DNA from: CBFDBF01 sp050293315
GTDB lineage: Bacteria > Pseudomonadota > Gammaproteobacteria > Chromatiales > Chromatiaceae
DNA: 64,000 nt
Assembly: GCA_050293315.1 (NCBI GenBank)
Contig: JBNKMS010000023.1
Coordinates: forward strand, 214,991-278,990
Direction: 5' to 3'
Positions within the stretch are counted from its first letter, which is position 1; every line of letters starts with the position of its first letter. Under the pieces are notes generated by a model. It saw nothing but the letters and a program-made list of their open reading frames with translations, was not told where the DNA came from and ran no database searches. The translations under genes and the position numbers were made by a program. This document shows positions 27,263 through 36,247 of the stretch, piece after piece.

Positions 27263-29215
27263 ATGAACATCCTAGATATCCCAACAAAATATCTTGTCTC
27301 TGGCGCCCTGTTCGCTATTGTCGCAATCGCTCTCCTGTTTGTAGTACCTAGCGCGGAGATCGCCTGGGTCAGCGAGATTTTGCTGCTCACAGTCTACCTG
27401 TTTGCCTTCGAGGTGGTGGGTGTTGACGTGGCAGCCATCTCTATCATGGTGCTGTTGGGCCTGAGCAATCTGTTTGCCCCGGTGATGGGTCTGGAGTCCG
27501 GGCTGGTGCCTCCACATGAGCTGTTTAACGGGCTCTCCTCCAACGCGGTTGTCTCAATCATAGCGGTGATGATTATCGGTAAGGGGCTGGATAAGACCGG
27601 GATCATGACCAAGGTGGCAGGATATATACTGCAGGCGGGTGGCAGCACCGAGAGGCGCATTATCCCTATCATCTCCGGCACTGTCGGTATCATATCGTCG
27701 TTCCTGCAGAATGTGGGGGCAGCCGCGCTGTTTCTGCCTGTGGTGTCGCGCATATCGACGCGTGCCAATCTGCCCATGTCACGGCTACTAATGCCGATGG
27801 GTTTCTGTGCCATCCTTGGTGGTACCGTCACCATGGTTGGATCAAGTCCGCTGATTCTGCTAAATGACCTGATGCTTACATCCAACTCGGCACTGCCCGC
27901 TGATAAACAGATGGAGGCCTGGTCCCTGTTCTCTGTTACCCCCATAGGTCTGGCGCTGGTGGCGGTGGGTATAACCTACTTTGTCTTGTTCGGACGTTTT
28001 GTGCTGCCGGATAGTAGTGGTGAAGAGATCAGCTCATCCCGCAATACCAAGAAGTATCTGGATGAGGTCTACGGTGTTGGTTATGACCTGTATGAGGTAT
28101 CGGTGCCTGCCGAAAGCCCGTTGGTTGGTAAGAGCCTGGATGAGATCGAAGAGGATCATGCCATTCGCGTGGTGGCGGTGGAGAAGGGTGATGGTCCACG
28201 TTTTGGTGCCCAGGGTGTGGATAGAGGCGTCGGCATTGAGGCTGGCACAGTCCTCGGGTTGCTCTCTTGTGAGCAGATATTTGGTTACTTCGTAAAGGCC
28301 ACCAAGGTTCAGGTCAAGCCCGACCTGGAGAACTTTTCCGATGCGTTGGTTCCATCCAAGGCCGGTATCGCAGAGGTGGTGATACCGCCAGGTTCAGATA
28401 TGATCGGAAAGACCGCGCGTGATGTCTGGCTGCGTAAGACCACGGGACTCTCACTGCTGGCGATTAACCGTGGAGGTGAGACCATAACGCGTGAGGGCGG
28501 CGGTGTACGCGAGACCCCCTTCCAGTCGGGTGACGCACTGGTTGTACATACCACCTGGGCCGATCTTGCACATCTGCAGAAGGACCCGAATTTTGTTGTG
28601 CTGACCACAGAGTTTATACACGAGGAGCTGCGGCCAGAGAAGCTGCGCTGGGCAGTGTTGTTCTTTCTATTAGCACTATCAATGATACTGTTCACCGATC
28701 TGTTGCTCTCCATAGCGCTGCTGACCGGGGCGCTGGGGATGATCCTCTCCGGGGTGTTGAGTATTGATGAGGCCTATCGCGCGGTTAGCTGGAAAACGGT
28801 CTTTCTCCTCGCCAGCCTGATTCCACTAGGATACGCGGTTGAGACCAGCGGTACCGCAGCCTATATCGCTGATAATACCTTGTCTCTGTTGGGTGGAGTG
28901 CCTGGTTGGGTACTGCAGGCGGCCGTCGCTGCATTGGCAACACTCTTTACCCTGGTTATGTCCAACGTGGGTGCTACCGTATTGCTGGTACCTCTGGCGG
29001 TAAATATAGCCATCGGGTCCGGTGCTGATCCTGCGGTCTACGCCTTGACCGTGGCTATTGCCACCTCCAACTCATTCCTCATCCCGACCCACCAGGTCAA
29101 CGCCCTTATCATGGGACCGGGGGGATACCGCGTGCTCGATTTTATGCGGGCCGGAGGAATTATGACCATACTCTTCCTGGTGGTCTCCCTGCTGATGCTG
29201 AATCTGATCTTCTAG
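27263..29215 (+). CDS. SLC13/DASS-like anion transporter with two TrkA-C domains
   Basis: The 650-residue protein belongs to the ion transporter superfamily that includes SLC13 and ArsB/NhaD. An N-terminal membrane block (about residues 10-240) and a C-terminal block (about 455-650) flank two soluble TrkA-C (RCK-C) domains (about 270-350 and 360-440; 'LVGKSLDEIEEDHAIRV' and 'MIGKTARDVWLRKTTGLSL'). The SNVGATVLL segment and the preceding QNVGAAAL repeat are the substrate-site loops of the family. Substrates of such proteins include sulfate, thiosulfate and dicarboxylates; which applies here cannot be read. No strong ribosome site precedes the ATG. Confidence 0.85.
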   Translation: MNILDIPTKYLVSGALFAIVAIALLFVVPSAEIAWVSEILLLTVYLFAFEVVGVDVAAISIMVLLGLSNLFAPVMGLESGLVPPHELFNGLSSNAVVSIIAVMIIGKGLDKTGIMTKVAGYILQAGGSTERRIIPIISGTVGIISSFLQNVGAAALFLPVVSRISTRANLPMSRLLMPMGFCAILGGTVTMVGSSPLILLNDLMLTSNSALPADKQMEAWSLFSVTPIGLALVAVGITYFVLFGRFVLPDSSGEEISSSRNTKKYLDEVYGVGYDLYEVSVPAESPLVGKSLDEIEEDHAIRVVAVEKGDGPRFGAQGVDRGVGIEAGTVLGLLSCEQIFGYFVKATKVQVKPDLENFSDALVPSKAGIAEVVIPPGSDMIGKTARDVWLRKTTGLSLLAINRGGETITREGGGVRETPFQSGDALVVHTTWADLAHLQKDPNFVVLTTEFIHEELRPEKLRWAVLFFLLALSMILFTDLLLSIALLTGALGMILSGVLSIDEAYRAVSWKTVFLLASLIPLGYAVETSGTAAYIADNTLSLLGGVPGWVLQAAVAALATLFTLVMSNVGATVLLVPLAVNIAIGSGADPAVYALTVAIATSNSFLIPTHQVNALIMGPGGYRVLDFMRAGGIMTILFLVVSLLMLNLIF

Positions 29216-29312
29216 ACTATACGGTAGGAACTAAACGCATAGTCATCTTGATATGGGTAGTATGCTGGTCTTTAATGGTAAAGGCGACCTTCACCATTAG
29301 GAGCTCACCGTT

Positions 29313-30428
29313 TTGCCTTATTTCGGGAGAGAGGATTTGGCAGGGGATAGCGATAACAGCATAGGCAAAAGAATAGTCACTATGCATGAACAGATGCGTA
29401 GTGTTTGGCCGCATCTTTGTAGGATCGCCATAGCAACCTACGATGAACAGACGGATCTTTTAAAGACATTCATCAATAGCACAGAGGGTGGGGAATCACT
29501 CTCTCACTACAGTGTAAAGCTTGAATCTGTAAAGTCTCTTAAGGAGTTGGCTGAGACTCGTCAAACGCGGGTAATCAATGACCTTGGAGCACTGGCCGGT
29601 TCACGCTCTGAGCATACTCAATGGCTTCTTGATCAGGGGTTTAAATCCAGCTACACCGTGCCGATACATGGGCATGAGAGTCTGATCGGTTTTCTGTTTT
29701 TCGATGCCGACGAGGCCGACTATTTTGCCGATATAATCGTTAAGAGCCTGTCGGTCTATTCAGAGCTTATCGGGGCCCTGCTTCTCAATGAACTCGCACC
29801 GGTTCATACCCTTAGAGGTATCCTCAATACGGCAAAGCACTTTACCTACCAACGCGATAAAGAGACATCTGGTCATATACTGCGGATGTCGCACTACTCC
29901 CACCTGATCGCCATGAAGTTGGCGCAAACGATGGAGCTTTCTGACGAGTACATAGAGTACATATTACGTTACTCTCCACTACATGATATAGGGAAGATTG
30001 GCATCCCTGACAATGTCTTGCTGAAAGAAGAGCCTTTGACGCCGGAAGAGTATGAGGTTGCGAGGAGACACGTCACGATGGGTTTGGAGATTATTGACTC
30101 CATTATGGCTGAGTTTGATTTGTCACATTTATCTCACTTGGAGATACTGAGAAACATCATAAGCTGTCATCATGAACGTTACGATGGATCGGGATATCCA
30201 AAAGGGTTGGTGGGCAAGGCTATACCATTGGAGGGGCGCATCGTGGCAGTCGCGGATGTTTTGGATGCGCTGACAGCCAGGAGACAGTATAAGCCTGCAT
30301 GGAATTTCGACCAATCAGTTGATTATATCTGTAACAATGCAGGCAGCATGTTTGATCCCGACTGCGTCTCTGTGTTGGAGCAGGAGAAGGACGATTTCCA
30401 AGAGATCCTAATGCTGTTTAAGGAGTGA
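29313..30428 (+). CDS. HD-GYP domain cyclic-di-GMP phosphodiesterase with N-terminal GAF-like domain
   Basis: The 371-residue soluble protein has a GAF-like sensor region (about residues 15-165) and a complete HD-GYP domain: H-HDIGKIGIPDNVL near residue 230 and HHERYDGSGYPKGL near 290. The metal-binding HD pair and the GYP loop are intact, so it should degrade cyclic di-GMP. The TTG start at 29313 is chosen for its AGGAG site nine bases upstream. Its end overlaps the convergent truD gene by 21 bases. Confidence 0.88.
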   Translation: MPYFGREDLAGDSDNSIGKRIVTMHEQMRSVWPHLCRIAIATYDEQTDLLKTFINSTEGGESLSHYSVKLESVKSLKELAETRQTRVINDLGALAGSRSEHTQWLLDQGFKSSYTVPIHGHESLIGFLFFDADEADYFADIIVKSLSVYSELIGALLLNELAPVHTLRGILNTAKHFTYQRDKETSGHILRMSHYSHLIAMKLAQTMELSDEYIEYILRYSPLHDIGKIGIPDNVLLKEEPLTPEEYEVARRHVTMGLEIIDSIMAEFDLSHLSHLEILRNIISCHHERYDGSGYPKGLVGKAIPLEGRIVAVADVLDALTARRQYKPAWNFDQSVDYICNNAGSMFDPDCVSVLEQEKDDFQEILMLFKE

Positions 30429-31454
30429 TCTGTAGTCTATAAGTTCCCGCAACACAACGGTGGCGTAGCTCCCTTTGGTCAGGGTAAAGTCCAGCTCCAG
30501 GCACTCTGCTGATGGCCATGACCAGTTTAGCCCCTCTACCCGCAGTCGCAGGGCGCGACGCTCCTGCTTCAGGCCGCAAGACTCCAGTCCGCTGCGCCAG
30601 GTTGTAAAGGGTTGTAGGATGGCCTGCTCCAACTCTGCAACACCCATGGTCACCTCTGTTTGACCACGTCCATAGAGAGGGCCGCTGGGATGGATCTCCA
30701 GAGCATCCACGCGCTGTTTTATCGCCGCGTCTATCTCATCTGCCAGGAAGTGCGAGCGGCGACCATCCAACAGCATGCGATCACCAGGCAGGGGGTGGTC
30801 CCAGCTGCCGTCGGTCACGCGGTTGGCCAGCACCTGGTTGAATAGATAGGAGCGGGCGGCAGAGATATAGAGACCGCGTCGATTGCGACTTACCTGTTTT
30901 AACCTGCCACTAAAGAGCTGCTCCGCCATAGCGAGATTCCCCTCCTGGTGGCCAAAACGCTGCTCTCCAAAATAGTTTGGTACCCCCTCTTGCCTGATTG
31001 TTGTCAGCCGCTGTTCAACCTCATCCTGGTCACCCTGCAGTTCGCGTATCAGGATGCGAAAGCGATTTCCCCGCAGGGCGCCGCGACGGAGCTTGCGTCG
31101 GTGGCGTTGCCACTGTAGCAATTCAATCTGCTCCGATTTGAATTTTCCCCAGTCTGGCTCCGCGCGCCCGGAGAGGCGGAGACTGAACCATTGGGTAGTG
31201 GTAGCGTTGCGGTCCTTCAGCCCGGCATAACTGACGTCACGCGGGGCCACTCCGGCAAACCGTGCCAGTTCAGAGGCCAGCCAGGCGGTGTTGGTGTCCC
31301 GTTTCTGTAGCTGCAGCAGCGTATGCTCACCCTCGCCATCTGGATCGAACCCCAGGATCTCATCCACCCGAAAGTCATCCGGGGTGGAGCGGATAACCCC
31401 AGAGGATGTCGGCCTGCCGTGGGCGTAGGGGAGTTGGTGGTATTTAGCCCACAC
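30408..31454 (-). CDS. truD: TruD, tRNA pseudouridine-13 synthase
   Basis: The protein has the TruD catalytic motif YAGLKDRNATTTQWF (aspartate), the NYFGEQRFG segment and the TRUD domain. It makes pseudouridine 13 in tRNA-Glu. The reading frame opens at GTG 31505, next to the ispF stop; I prefer GTG 31454, because GAAGGG lies upstream and the protein then aligns with the family N-terminus (LPYAHG near residue 7). A long inverted repeat (31446-31492) spans this junction. The last 21 bases overlap the HD-GYP gene tail to tail. Confidence 0.95.
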   Translation of the reverse strand: MWAKYHQLPYAHGRPTSSGVIRSTPDDFRVDEILGFDPDGEGEHTLLQLQKRDTNTAWLASELARFAGVAPRDVSYAGLKDRNATTTQWFSLRLSGRAEPDWGKFKSEQIELLQWQRHRRKLRRGALRGNRFRILIRELQGDQDEVEQRLTTIRQEGVPNYFGEQRFGHQEGNLAMAEQLFSGRLKQVSRNRRGLYISAARSYLFNQVLANRVTDGSWDHPLPGDRMLLDGRRSHFLADEIDAAIKQRVDALEIHPSGPLYGRGQTEVTMGVAELEQAILQPFTTWRSGLESCGLKQERRALRLRVEGLNWSWPSAECLELDFTLTKGSYATVVLRELIDYRSLLKQH

Positions 31455-31492
31455 TTCTAACCACCCTTCTACTGTGGTGAGAAGTGTGGGCT
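31446..31492. repeat. 13-base perfect inverted repeat at the ispF-truD junction
   Basis: AGCCCACACTTCT (31446-31458) is repeated inverted at 31480-31492 around a 21-base loop. In the minus-strand mRNA the stem would include the preferred truD start (31452-31454) and its upstream ribosome-binding region in the loop, so it could restrain truD translation behind ispF. Confidence 0.75.
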
Positions 31493-31505
31493 GGAGAGTG
31501 CGCAC

Positions 31506-31976
31506 TCACTCATCGAGCAGCACTACCGCATAGGCGGCAATCCCCTCACCTCTGCCGGTAAATCCCATCCCCTCGGTGGTGGTCGCCTTGATATTGATGG
31601 CAGATGGGTCTACTTGTAGATCGACCGAGATGTTTTCCCGCATCGCGGGTAGATGGTCGGCCAGTCTCGGTCTCTGCGCCACAATAGTCATGTCGCTATT
31701 GTGTACAGACAATCCGTTGTCGTGGAGTAGCTGCACCACCTTGCGCAGCAGGATGCGGCTATCTATATCCTTGAATTCACTACTGCTGTCTGGAAAGTGC
31801 TTGCCGATATCCCCTAAACCAGCTGCCCCAAGCAGGGCATCGCAGAGGGCGTGGAGCAGTACGTCACCATCGGAGTGGGCGGCAAGCCCCTGGTCATGCT
31901 CTATCGGCACACCGCCTAGAACCAGCTCCCTCTCCTGGATGAAATGGTGGGCATCGTAGCCCTGTCCTATGCGCAT
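31506..31976 (-). CDS. ispF: IspF, 2-C-methyl-D-erythritol 2,4-cyclodiphosphate synthase
   Basis: The 156-residue enzyme starts MRIGQGYDAHHF, with the metal ligands of YDAHHF, then HSDGDVLLHALCDALLGA, and ends in TTEGMGFTGRGEGIAAYA. It makes the cyclic diphosphate of the non-mevalonate pathway. The family start is ATG 31976; the frame extends 15 codons upstream without similarity. ispF is immediately followed by truD, so the classic ispD-ispF-truD-surE order is rearranged: ispF-truD is inverted relative to surE. Confidence 0.96.
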   Translation of the reverse strand: MRIGQGYDAHHFIQERELVLGGVPIEHDQGLAAHSDGDVLLHALCDALLGAAGLGDIGKHFPDSSSEFKDIDSRILLRKVVQLLHDNGLSVHNSDMTIVAQRPRLADHLPAMRENISVDLQVDPSAINIKATTTEGMGFTGRGEGIAAYAVVLLDE

Positions 31977-32154
31977 AAAACCGCCTCTTACTACTCTCTT
32001 GAATCTGTGGATTTGAGCCAATTGTAATATAAATTTAGATCTTAAGTGCTTGAATTGATTATAACAAGATAAAAACCTAGCAAATCACTCTAGTATTATT
32101 CTGGAATGAGTATAAAGTTTAAGTCAGGGTATAGGCAAAATGGAGGAGATGAAC

Positions 32155-32508
32155 ATGACTCTAACAATAAATGGTGCAGTTATAGCTACGGATGAGGAGG
32201 GCTTTCTGTTAAACCCTGAACAGTGGTCACAACAGGTCTCTGCTGAGATAGCCAGGCAGGAGGGGTACGAGTTGAAAGATGACCACATCGGACTGGTAGA
32301 CTACTTTCGGGAGTATTGGGACGAGCACAGCACACATCCAACGATGCATATCCTGGTTCAGGAGATCGGCGGTAGAGTAGGTGTTACATTCCACGACCAC
32401 AAGCAGGCCACCAAGCATCTCTATACGATCTTTCCACATGAGCCGATTGCCGAGCTGTGCAAACTGGCTGGTCTGCCCAAGCCACTACCCAGTGAGCGTG
32501 AGGGTTAG
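32155..32508 (+). CDS. DsrC/TusE-family protein lacking the C-terminal cysteine
   Basis: The 117-residue protein is clearly of the DsrC/TusE fold: it starts TLTINGAVIATDEEGFL, has HPTMHILVQEI and the carboxy-terminal arm CKLAGLPKP. In DsrC the arm carries two cysteines 11 residues apart, CysB and the penultimate CysA. Here CysB is present at residue 102, while the CysA position is serine 113, inside a longer SEREG tail. TusE keeps only CysA, so this form is neither a standard DsrC nor TusE. ATG 32155 is chosen because GGAGGA (32142-32147) lies seven bases upstream; two in-frame ATGs overlap that site. It stands alone, far from the dsr cluster. Confidence 0.86.
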   Translation: MTLTINGAVIATDEEGFLLNPEQWSQQVSAEIARQEGYELKDDHIGLVDYFREYWDEHSTHPTMHILVQEIGGRVGVTFHDHKQATKHLYTIFPHEPIAELCKLAGLPKPLPSEREG

Positions 32509-32534
32509 GATTGTATAATCTGCGTTCACCACAT

Positions 32535-33071
32535 CTATTTGTGTGGTGAGCGTAGTAACACATATGCAGCACCGGTGCCGCCATCTCGCGGTGTGGCCGA
32601 GCAGAACGCCAGGACATCACTGTGTTGGCGCAGCCAGATGTTGAGTTTCTGTTTTAGTACCGGTTGCCCCTTGGAGCCATATCCCTTGCCATGGATGATG
32701 CGTGCACAGCGTACCCCGCGGCGTTTGCATTCGCCTAAAAATTGTTCCATCTCCTGACGTGCGTGGTTAGCGGTATACCCATGCAGATCCAGCTCCCGCT
32801 CACTCTTGATGTGACCTCGGCGGAGATCACGAAACACTCGATGCTGCACCCCAGGGCGGTAAAACAGTAGCTCATCTCCTGTCTTTATCTCGTTTGCGGA
32901 GAATTGTTCCTGCCACTGGCTCTCATCTGGCTCCTGTTGTCGTTGCAGTGGGCGTGGCCGCGGTCTCCTCTTCCACGGATCAACCCTGTCCTGGCGCATC
33001 GGGATCGCATCCTCCATTGCCTGTTGGAAGGGTGTTTTGCCAGGTTTTTTATCTGTTGGTTCCCTGCTCAT
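32535..33071 (-). CDS. Smr domain protein
   Basis: The 178-residue protein has a charged, arginine-rich N-terminal half and a C-terminal Smr domain (about residues 92-175) with LDLHGYTANHARQEM and the HGKGYGSKG loop. Small MutS-related domains are nuclease-like and are linked to ribosome rescue or RNA cleavage; the LDLH and HGKG motifs are intact. It is divergent from surE across 81 bases. Confidence 0.9.
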   Translation of the reverse strand: MSREPTDKKPGKTPFQQAMEDAIPMRQDRVDPWKRRPRPRPLQRQQEPDESQWQEQFSANEIKTGDELLFYRPGVQHRVFRDLRRGHIKSERELDLHGYTANHARQEMEQFLGECKRRGVRCARIIHGKGYGSKGQPVLKQKLNIWLRQHSDVLAFCSATPRDGGTGAAYVLLRSPHK

Positions 33072-33152
33072 GATGATGAAAATGAGTGGTTGCTTTGGGG
33101 CCGACAGTATAGCAGGAGTCTGATATAGTTATCCCCGAAACGGGGAGAGCAG

Positions 33153-33902
33153 ATGAAAATCCTTCTGAGTAATGATGATGGCTACCAGGCACCTGGGTTG
33201 CGTATCCTGCACGCAGAACTGTCATTGATCGCGGATGTTACTGTAGTTGCCCCGGAGCGGGACCGCAGCGCTGCTAGTAACTCTCTGACCCTGGATAATC
33301 CGATCCGAGCCCATACCGAGGCGGATGGCGTCATCCGGGTGGATGGCACCCCAACCGACTGTGTGCATCTGGCTATAACCGGGCTGCTCAAAGAGGAGCC
33401 GGATATGGTGGTCGCCGGGATTAATTCCGGCTCCAATATGGGTGATGATGTCCTCTACTCAGGAACGGTTGCGGCTGCGACCGAGGGGCGTTTTCTCGGC
33501 CTGCCGGCGATAGCGCTCTCCATGACCACATTCAACCCAGTCTATTACGCCACCGGTGCCAGAGTGGCCAGAGAGATGGTGGAACATCTGCAGCGAGAGC
33601 CGCTGCCGGCAGATACCATCCTCAACATCAATATTCCGGACCTGCCCTATGATCAGCTACAGGGTTACCGTGCCACCCGATTGGGACATCGCCACAAGGC
33701 GGAGCCGGTGGTCGCATCCAAAGACCCACGTGGGCGCACGGTCTACTGGGTGGGGCCGGCAGGTGCTGAACAGGACGCCGGGGAGGGAACTGATTTTTGT
33801 GCTGTGCGCGAGGGCTATGTGTCGGTAACGCCTCTGCAGGTCGATCTTACCAGGCACGCAGCACTGGAACAGTTGAGTGACTGGCTTGAGCATGCAGGTT
33901 AG
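33153..33902 (+). CDS. surE: SurE, 5'/3'-nucleotidase
   Basis: The 249-residue protein starts MKILLSNDDGY, whose paired aspartates bind the catalytic metal, and has GINSGSNMGDDVLYSGTVAAA. It is a stationary-phase nucleotide and exopolyphosphate phosphatase. A GGGGAGAG ribosome site precedes the ATG. It begins the surE-pcm-yqaA-nlpD-rpoS series. Confidence 0.97.
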   Translation: MKILLSNDDGYQAPGLRILHAELSLIADVTVVAPERDRSAASNSLTLDNPIRAHTEADGVIRVDGTPTDCVHLAITGLLKEEPDMVVAGINSGSNMGDDVLYSGTVAAATEGRFLGLPAIALSMTTFNPVYYATGARVAREMVEHLQREPLPADTILNINIPDLPYDQLQGYRATRLGHRHKAEPVVASKDPRGRTVYWVGPAGAEQDAGEGTDFCAVREGYVSVTPLQVDLTRHAALEQLSDWLEHAG

Positions 33903-34565
33903 ATGATAAACACACAGCATCGCGGAATCGGTATGACATCGGAGCGTACCCGGGAACGGCTGGTCGAACGGCTACGGCAGAAGGGCATCCGGGATCAAAA
34001 TGTTCTAAGGGCAATCCGTGAAACACCCCGTCATATTTTTCTACAGGAGGCGCTTAGTAGCCGTGCTTATGAAGATACTGCGTTGCCTATTGGTCATGGA
34101 CAGACTATCTCTCAGCCATATATCGTGGCACGTATGAGCGAGGCCCTGTTGGAGGGCGAACCACTGGAGACGGTGCTGGAGGTGGGTACCGGGTCAGGTT
34201 ATCAGACGGCCATACTCTCCCAACTGGTACATCGGGTCTACAGCGTGGAGCGGATAGGTGCGCTGCAGATAGAGGCGCGCAGATGTTTTCGTGAGCTTGG
34301 GCTGCGTAATGTCCGGCTGAAACACTGCGATGGCGGTATGGGCCTGCCGGAGTATGCCCCGTTTGATGGCATTATGGTGACTGCGGCACCTGAGGGGATA
34401 CCGCTCTCCCTGGTAGAGCAGTTGCGTCCCGGTGGCAGGATGATTCTGCCGGTCGGTGCCGGACGGGAGCAGGTCCTGGTAAGGGTGACCAAGACAACTA
34501 CCGGATACAGGAAAGAGATGCTGGAACAGGTGGTGTTTGTGCCTATGCTTGAGGGGGTGCGGTAG
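33903..34565 (+). CDS. pcm: Pcm, protein-L-isoaspartate O-methyltransferase
   Basis: The protein contains the PCMT signature VLEVGTGSGYQTAIL (SAM-binding) and the upstream RHIFLQEALSSRAYEDTALPIGHGQTIS region. It repairs isoaspartyl damage in stationary phase. ATG 33903 follows the surE stop directly with AGG four bases upstream; ATG 33933 is a plausible alternative that begins closer to the family start. Its stop overlaps the next gene's GTG by one base. Confidence 0.96.
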   Translation: MINTQHRGIGMTSERTRERLVERLRQKGIRDQNVLRAIRETPRHIFLQEALSSRAYEDTALPIGHGQTISQPYIVARMSEALLEGEPLETVLEVGTGSGYQTAILSQLVHRVYSVERIGALQIEARRCFRELGLRNVRLKHCDGGMGLPEYAPFDGIMVTAAPEGIPLSLVEQLRPGGRMILPVGAGREQVLVRVTKTTTGYRKEMLEQVVFVPMLEGVR

Positions 34566-35146
34566 TGAGCATGTTTAGTACACTCTATGACAGGGTGTTA
34601 GAGTGGTCGCGACATCGTCACGCCCCACGCTATTTGGCAGTGCTCAGTTTTGCTGAGTCCTCCTTCTTTCCTATCCCGCCAGACGTGATGTTGGCGCCGA
34701 TGGTGCTTGCCAAACCAGACAAGGCCTGGCATTTGGCAACCTTAACTACCCTGGCCTCTGTGTTTGGTGGGGTGTTGGGTTACTTGATAGGTGCGTTCGC
34801 ATTTGACCTTATAGAGCCGCTGTTGCGGGAGGCGGGATACTATCCAAAATATCTACAGGCACAGGAGTGGTTTGACCGTTGGGGCTTTTGGGCGGTGTTC
34901 CTGGCCGGTTTTTCACCCATACCATATAAGGTGTTCACCATAGCATCCGGTGTCATATCGATGCCGTTTCTGCCGTTTTTGCTGGCTTCAGCAGTTGGTC
35001 GGGGTGGCCGTTTCTTCCTGGTTGCAGCGCTCTTGCATTGGGGTGGGGCGGAGATGGAGAGAACTTTACGTAAACATATAGATCGTATTGGTTGGATTAG
35101 TGTAATTTTAGTAGTGGTGGTGATTCTAGTGGTTAAAGCGACTTGA
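34565..35146 (+). CDS. YqaA/DedA-like (VTT domain) membrane protein
   Basis: The 193-residue protein has several membrane helices and the conserved SFAESSFFPIPPDVMLAPMVLA and LAGFSPIPYKVFTIASGV motifs of the YqaA branch of the DedA/VTT family. Members are proposed lipid or undecaprenyl phosphate transporters; the exact role is unknown. In many Proteobacteria this gene lies between pcm and nlpD, as here. The GTG start overlaps the pcm stop. Confidence 0.9.
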   Translation: MSMFSTLYDRVLEWSRHRHAPRYLAVLSFAESSFFPIPPDVMLAPMVLAKPDKAWHLATLTTLASVFGGVLGYLIGAFAFDLIEPLLREAGYYPKYLQAQEWFDRWGFWAVFLAGFSPIPYKVFTIASGVISMPFLPFLLASAVGRGGRFFLVAALLHWGGAEMERTLRKHIDRIGWISVILVVVVILVVKAT

Positions 35147-35168
35147 TACAGTGTAGGCTGTTAACTTA

Positions 35169-36218
35169 ATGAGATTAAAATATAGACAACAAGAATTAGA
35201 TCCAGGCAGCAGTACTATAGCCGTAGGCAGGAGTCAGCAACCGGCTTTACGGCTGCAATTTGCACTATTGAAGCAGATAACTTTGTTACTGCTTTGCGTC
35301 CTAATATTGGGCCTATTGGCCGCCTGTAGTGCCAGCAGACCTGCGCCAGTTATAAGCAGAGAGCAGCGACCGCGGGCAGAAGAGAGTAGCTATCAACCGC
35401 AGGCAACGAGCGGCAATGAACATACAGTGGTGACTGCCTATCAGTCGCAAGATGCTGCGCCCATGCCAATAGAGATCGCACCCAAGCCGCTGGCGGTCAC
35501 ACCCAAGCCACAGGAAGTCGCACCTAAACCACAGGTGGCCACAGGACCGTCCGCATACTACACAGTAAGACATGGTGACACCCTCTACTCAACCGCCTGG
35601 AGGCTTGGGGTTGATTACCGTGATCTGGCCGCCTGGAACGACATTAAACCACCCTATACCATATATGCGGGACAGCGCATCAGGGTTAAGCCGGGGCAGC
35701 GTAAGAGGGTGATAGTAGCGCAACAGACACCCCAGCAGACCACATCATCCTCCACTGTCACAACGGCACAACAGAAGAGTAATCCAACAGATCCTAAACC
35801 TGCAGTTGTCAAACCCCAGGTAGAGAGAAAAGAGATCCCTAGTGTAAAGTTACGCTGGCAGTGGCCGACAAATGGTAAAGTAGTACAGGCATATTCCAGT
35901 AAGGATATGAATCGTAAGGGGATAAAGATTGCCGGCGAGCGGGGACAGAAGATAACATCATCTGAGGCAGGCAAGGTGGTATATGTTGGCGATGGACTTA
36001 TCGGTTATGGTCAACTTATTATCATCAAACATAATAAAGAGTATCTCAGCGCCTACGGATACAACCGTAAGCTTCTGGTAAAGGAGGGCGATGAGGTGGA
36101 TAGAGGTGAGCATATAGCGGAGATGGGCGACGGTGGCAGTGGTCGTGCCCAGTTGCATTTTGAGGTGCGGCGTAATGGGGTGCCGGTCGATCCAATCGCC
36201 CTGTTGCCACGGCGCTGA
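35169..36218 (+). CDS. nlpD: NlpD, LysM/M23 lipoprotein activator of amidase
   Basis: The 349-residue protein has a long N-terminal extension before the lipoprotein signal (LLAAC near residue 54), a proline/lysine-rich linker with PKP repeats (about 100-120), a LysM domain (YTVRHGDTLYSTAWRLG, about 126-170) and an M23-like domain (about 230-345). The domain lacks the full metal-binding histidine set (GLIGYGQLIII, RAQLHFEVR), the degenerate state seen in NlpD, which activates AmiC at the septum. It is directly upstream of rpoS, and nlpD typically carries an rpoS promoter. Confidence 0.93.
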   Translation: MRLKYRQQELDPGSSTIAVGRSQQPALRLQFALLKQITLLLLCVLILGLLAACSASRPAPVISREQRPRAEESSYQPQATSGNEHTVVTAYQSQDAAPMPIEIAPKPLAVTPKPQEVAPKPQVATGPSAYYTVRHGDTLYSTAWRLGVDYRDLAAWNDIKPPYTIYAGQRIRVKPGQRKRVIVAQQTPQQTTSSSTVTTAQQKSNPTDPKPAVVKPQVERKEIPSVKLRWQWPTNGKVVQAYSSKDMNRKGIKIAGERGQKITSSEAGKVVYVGDGLIGYGQLIIIKHNKEYLSAYGYNRKLLVKEGDEVDRGEHIAEMGDGGSGRAQLHFEVRRNGVPVDPIALLPRR

Positions 36219-36247
36219 TACAAGTTGCCTCCAATGGAGAGAGATCT

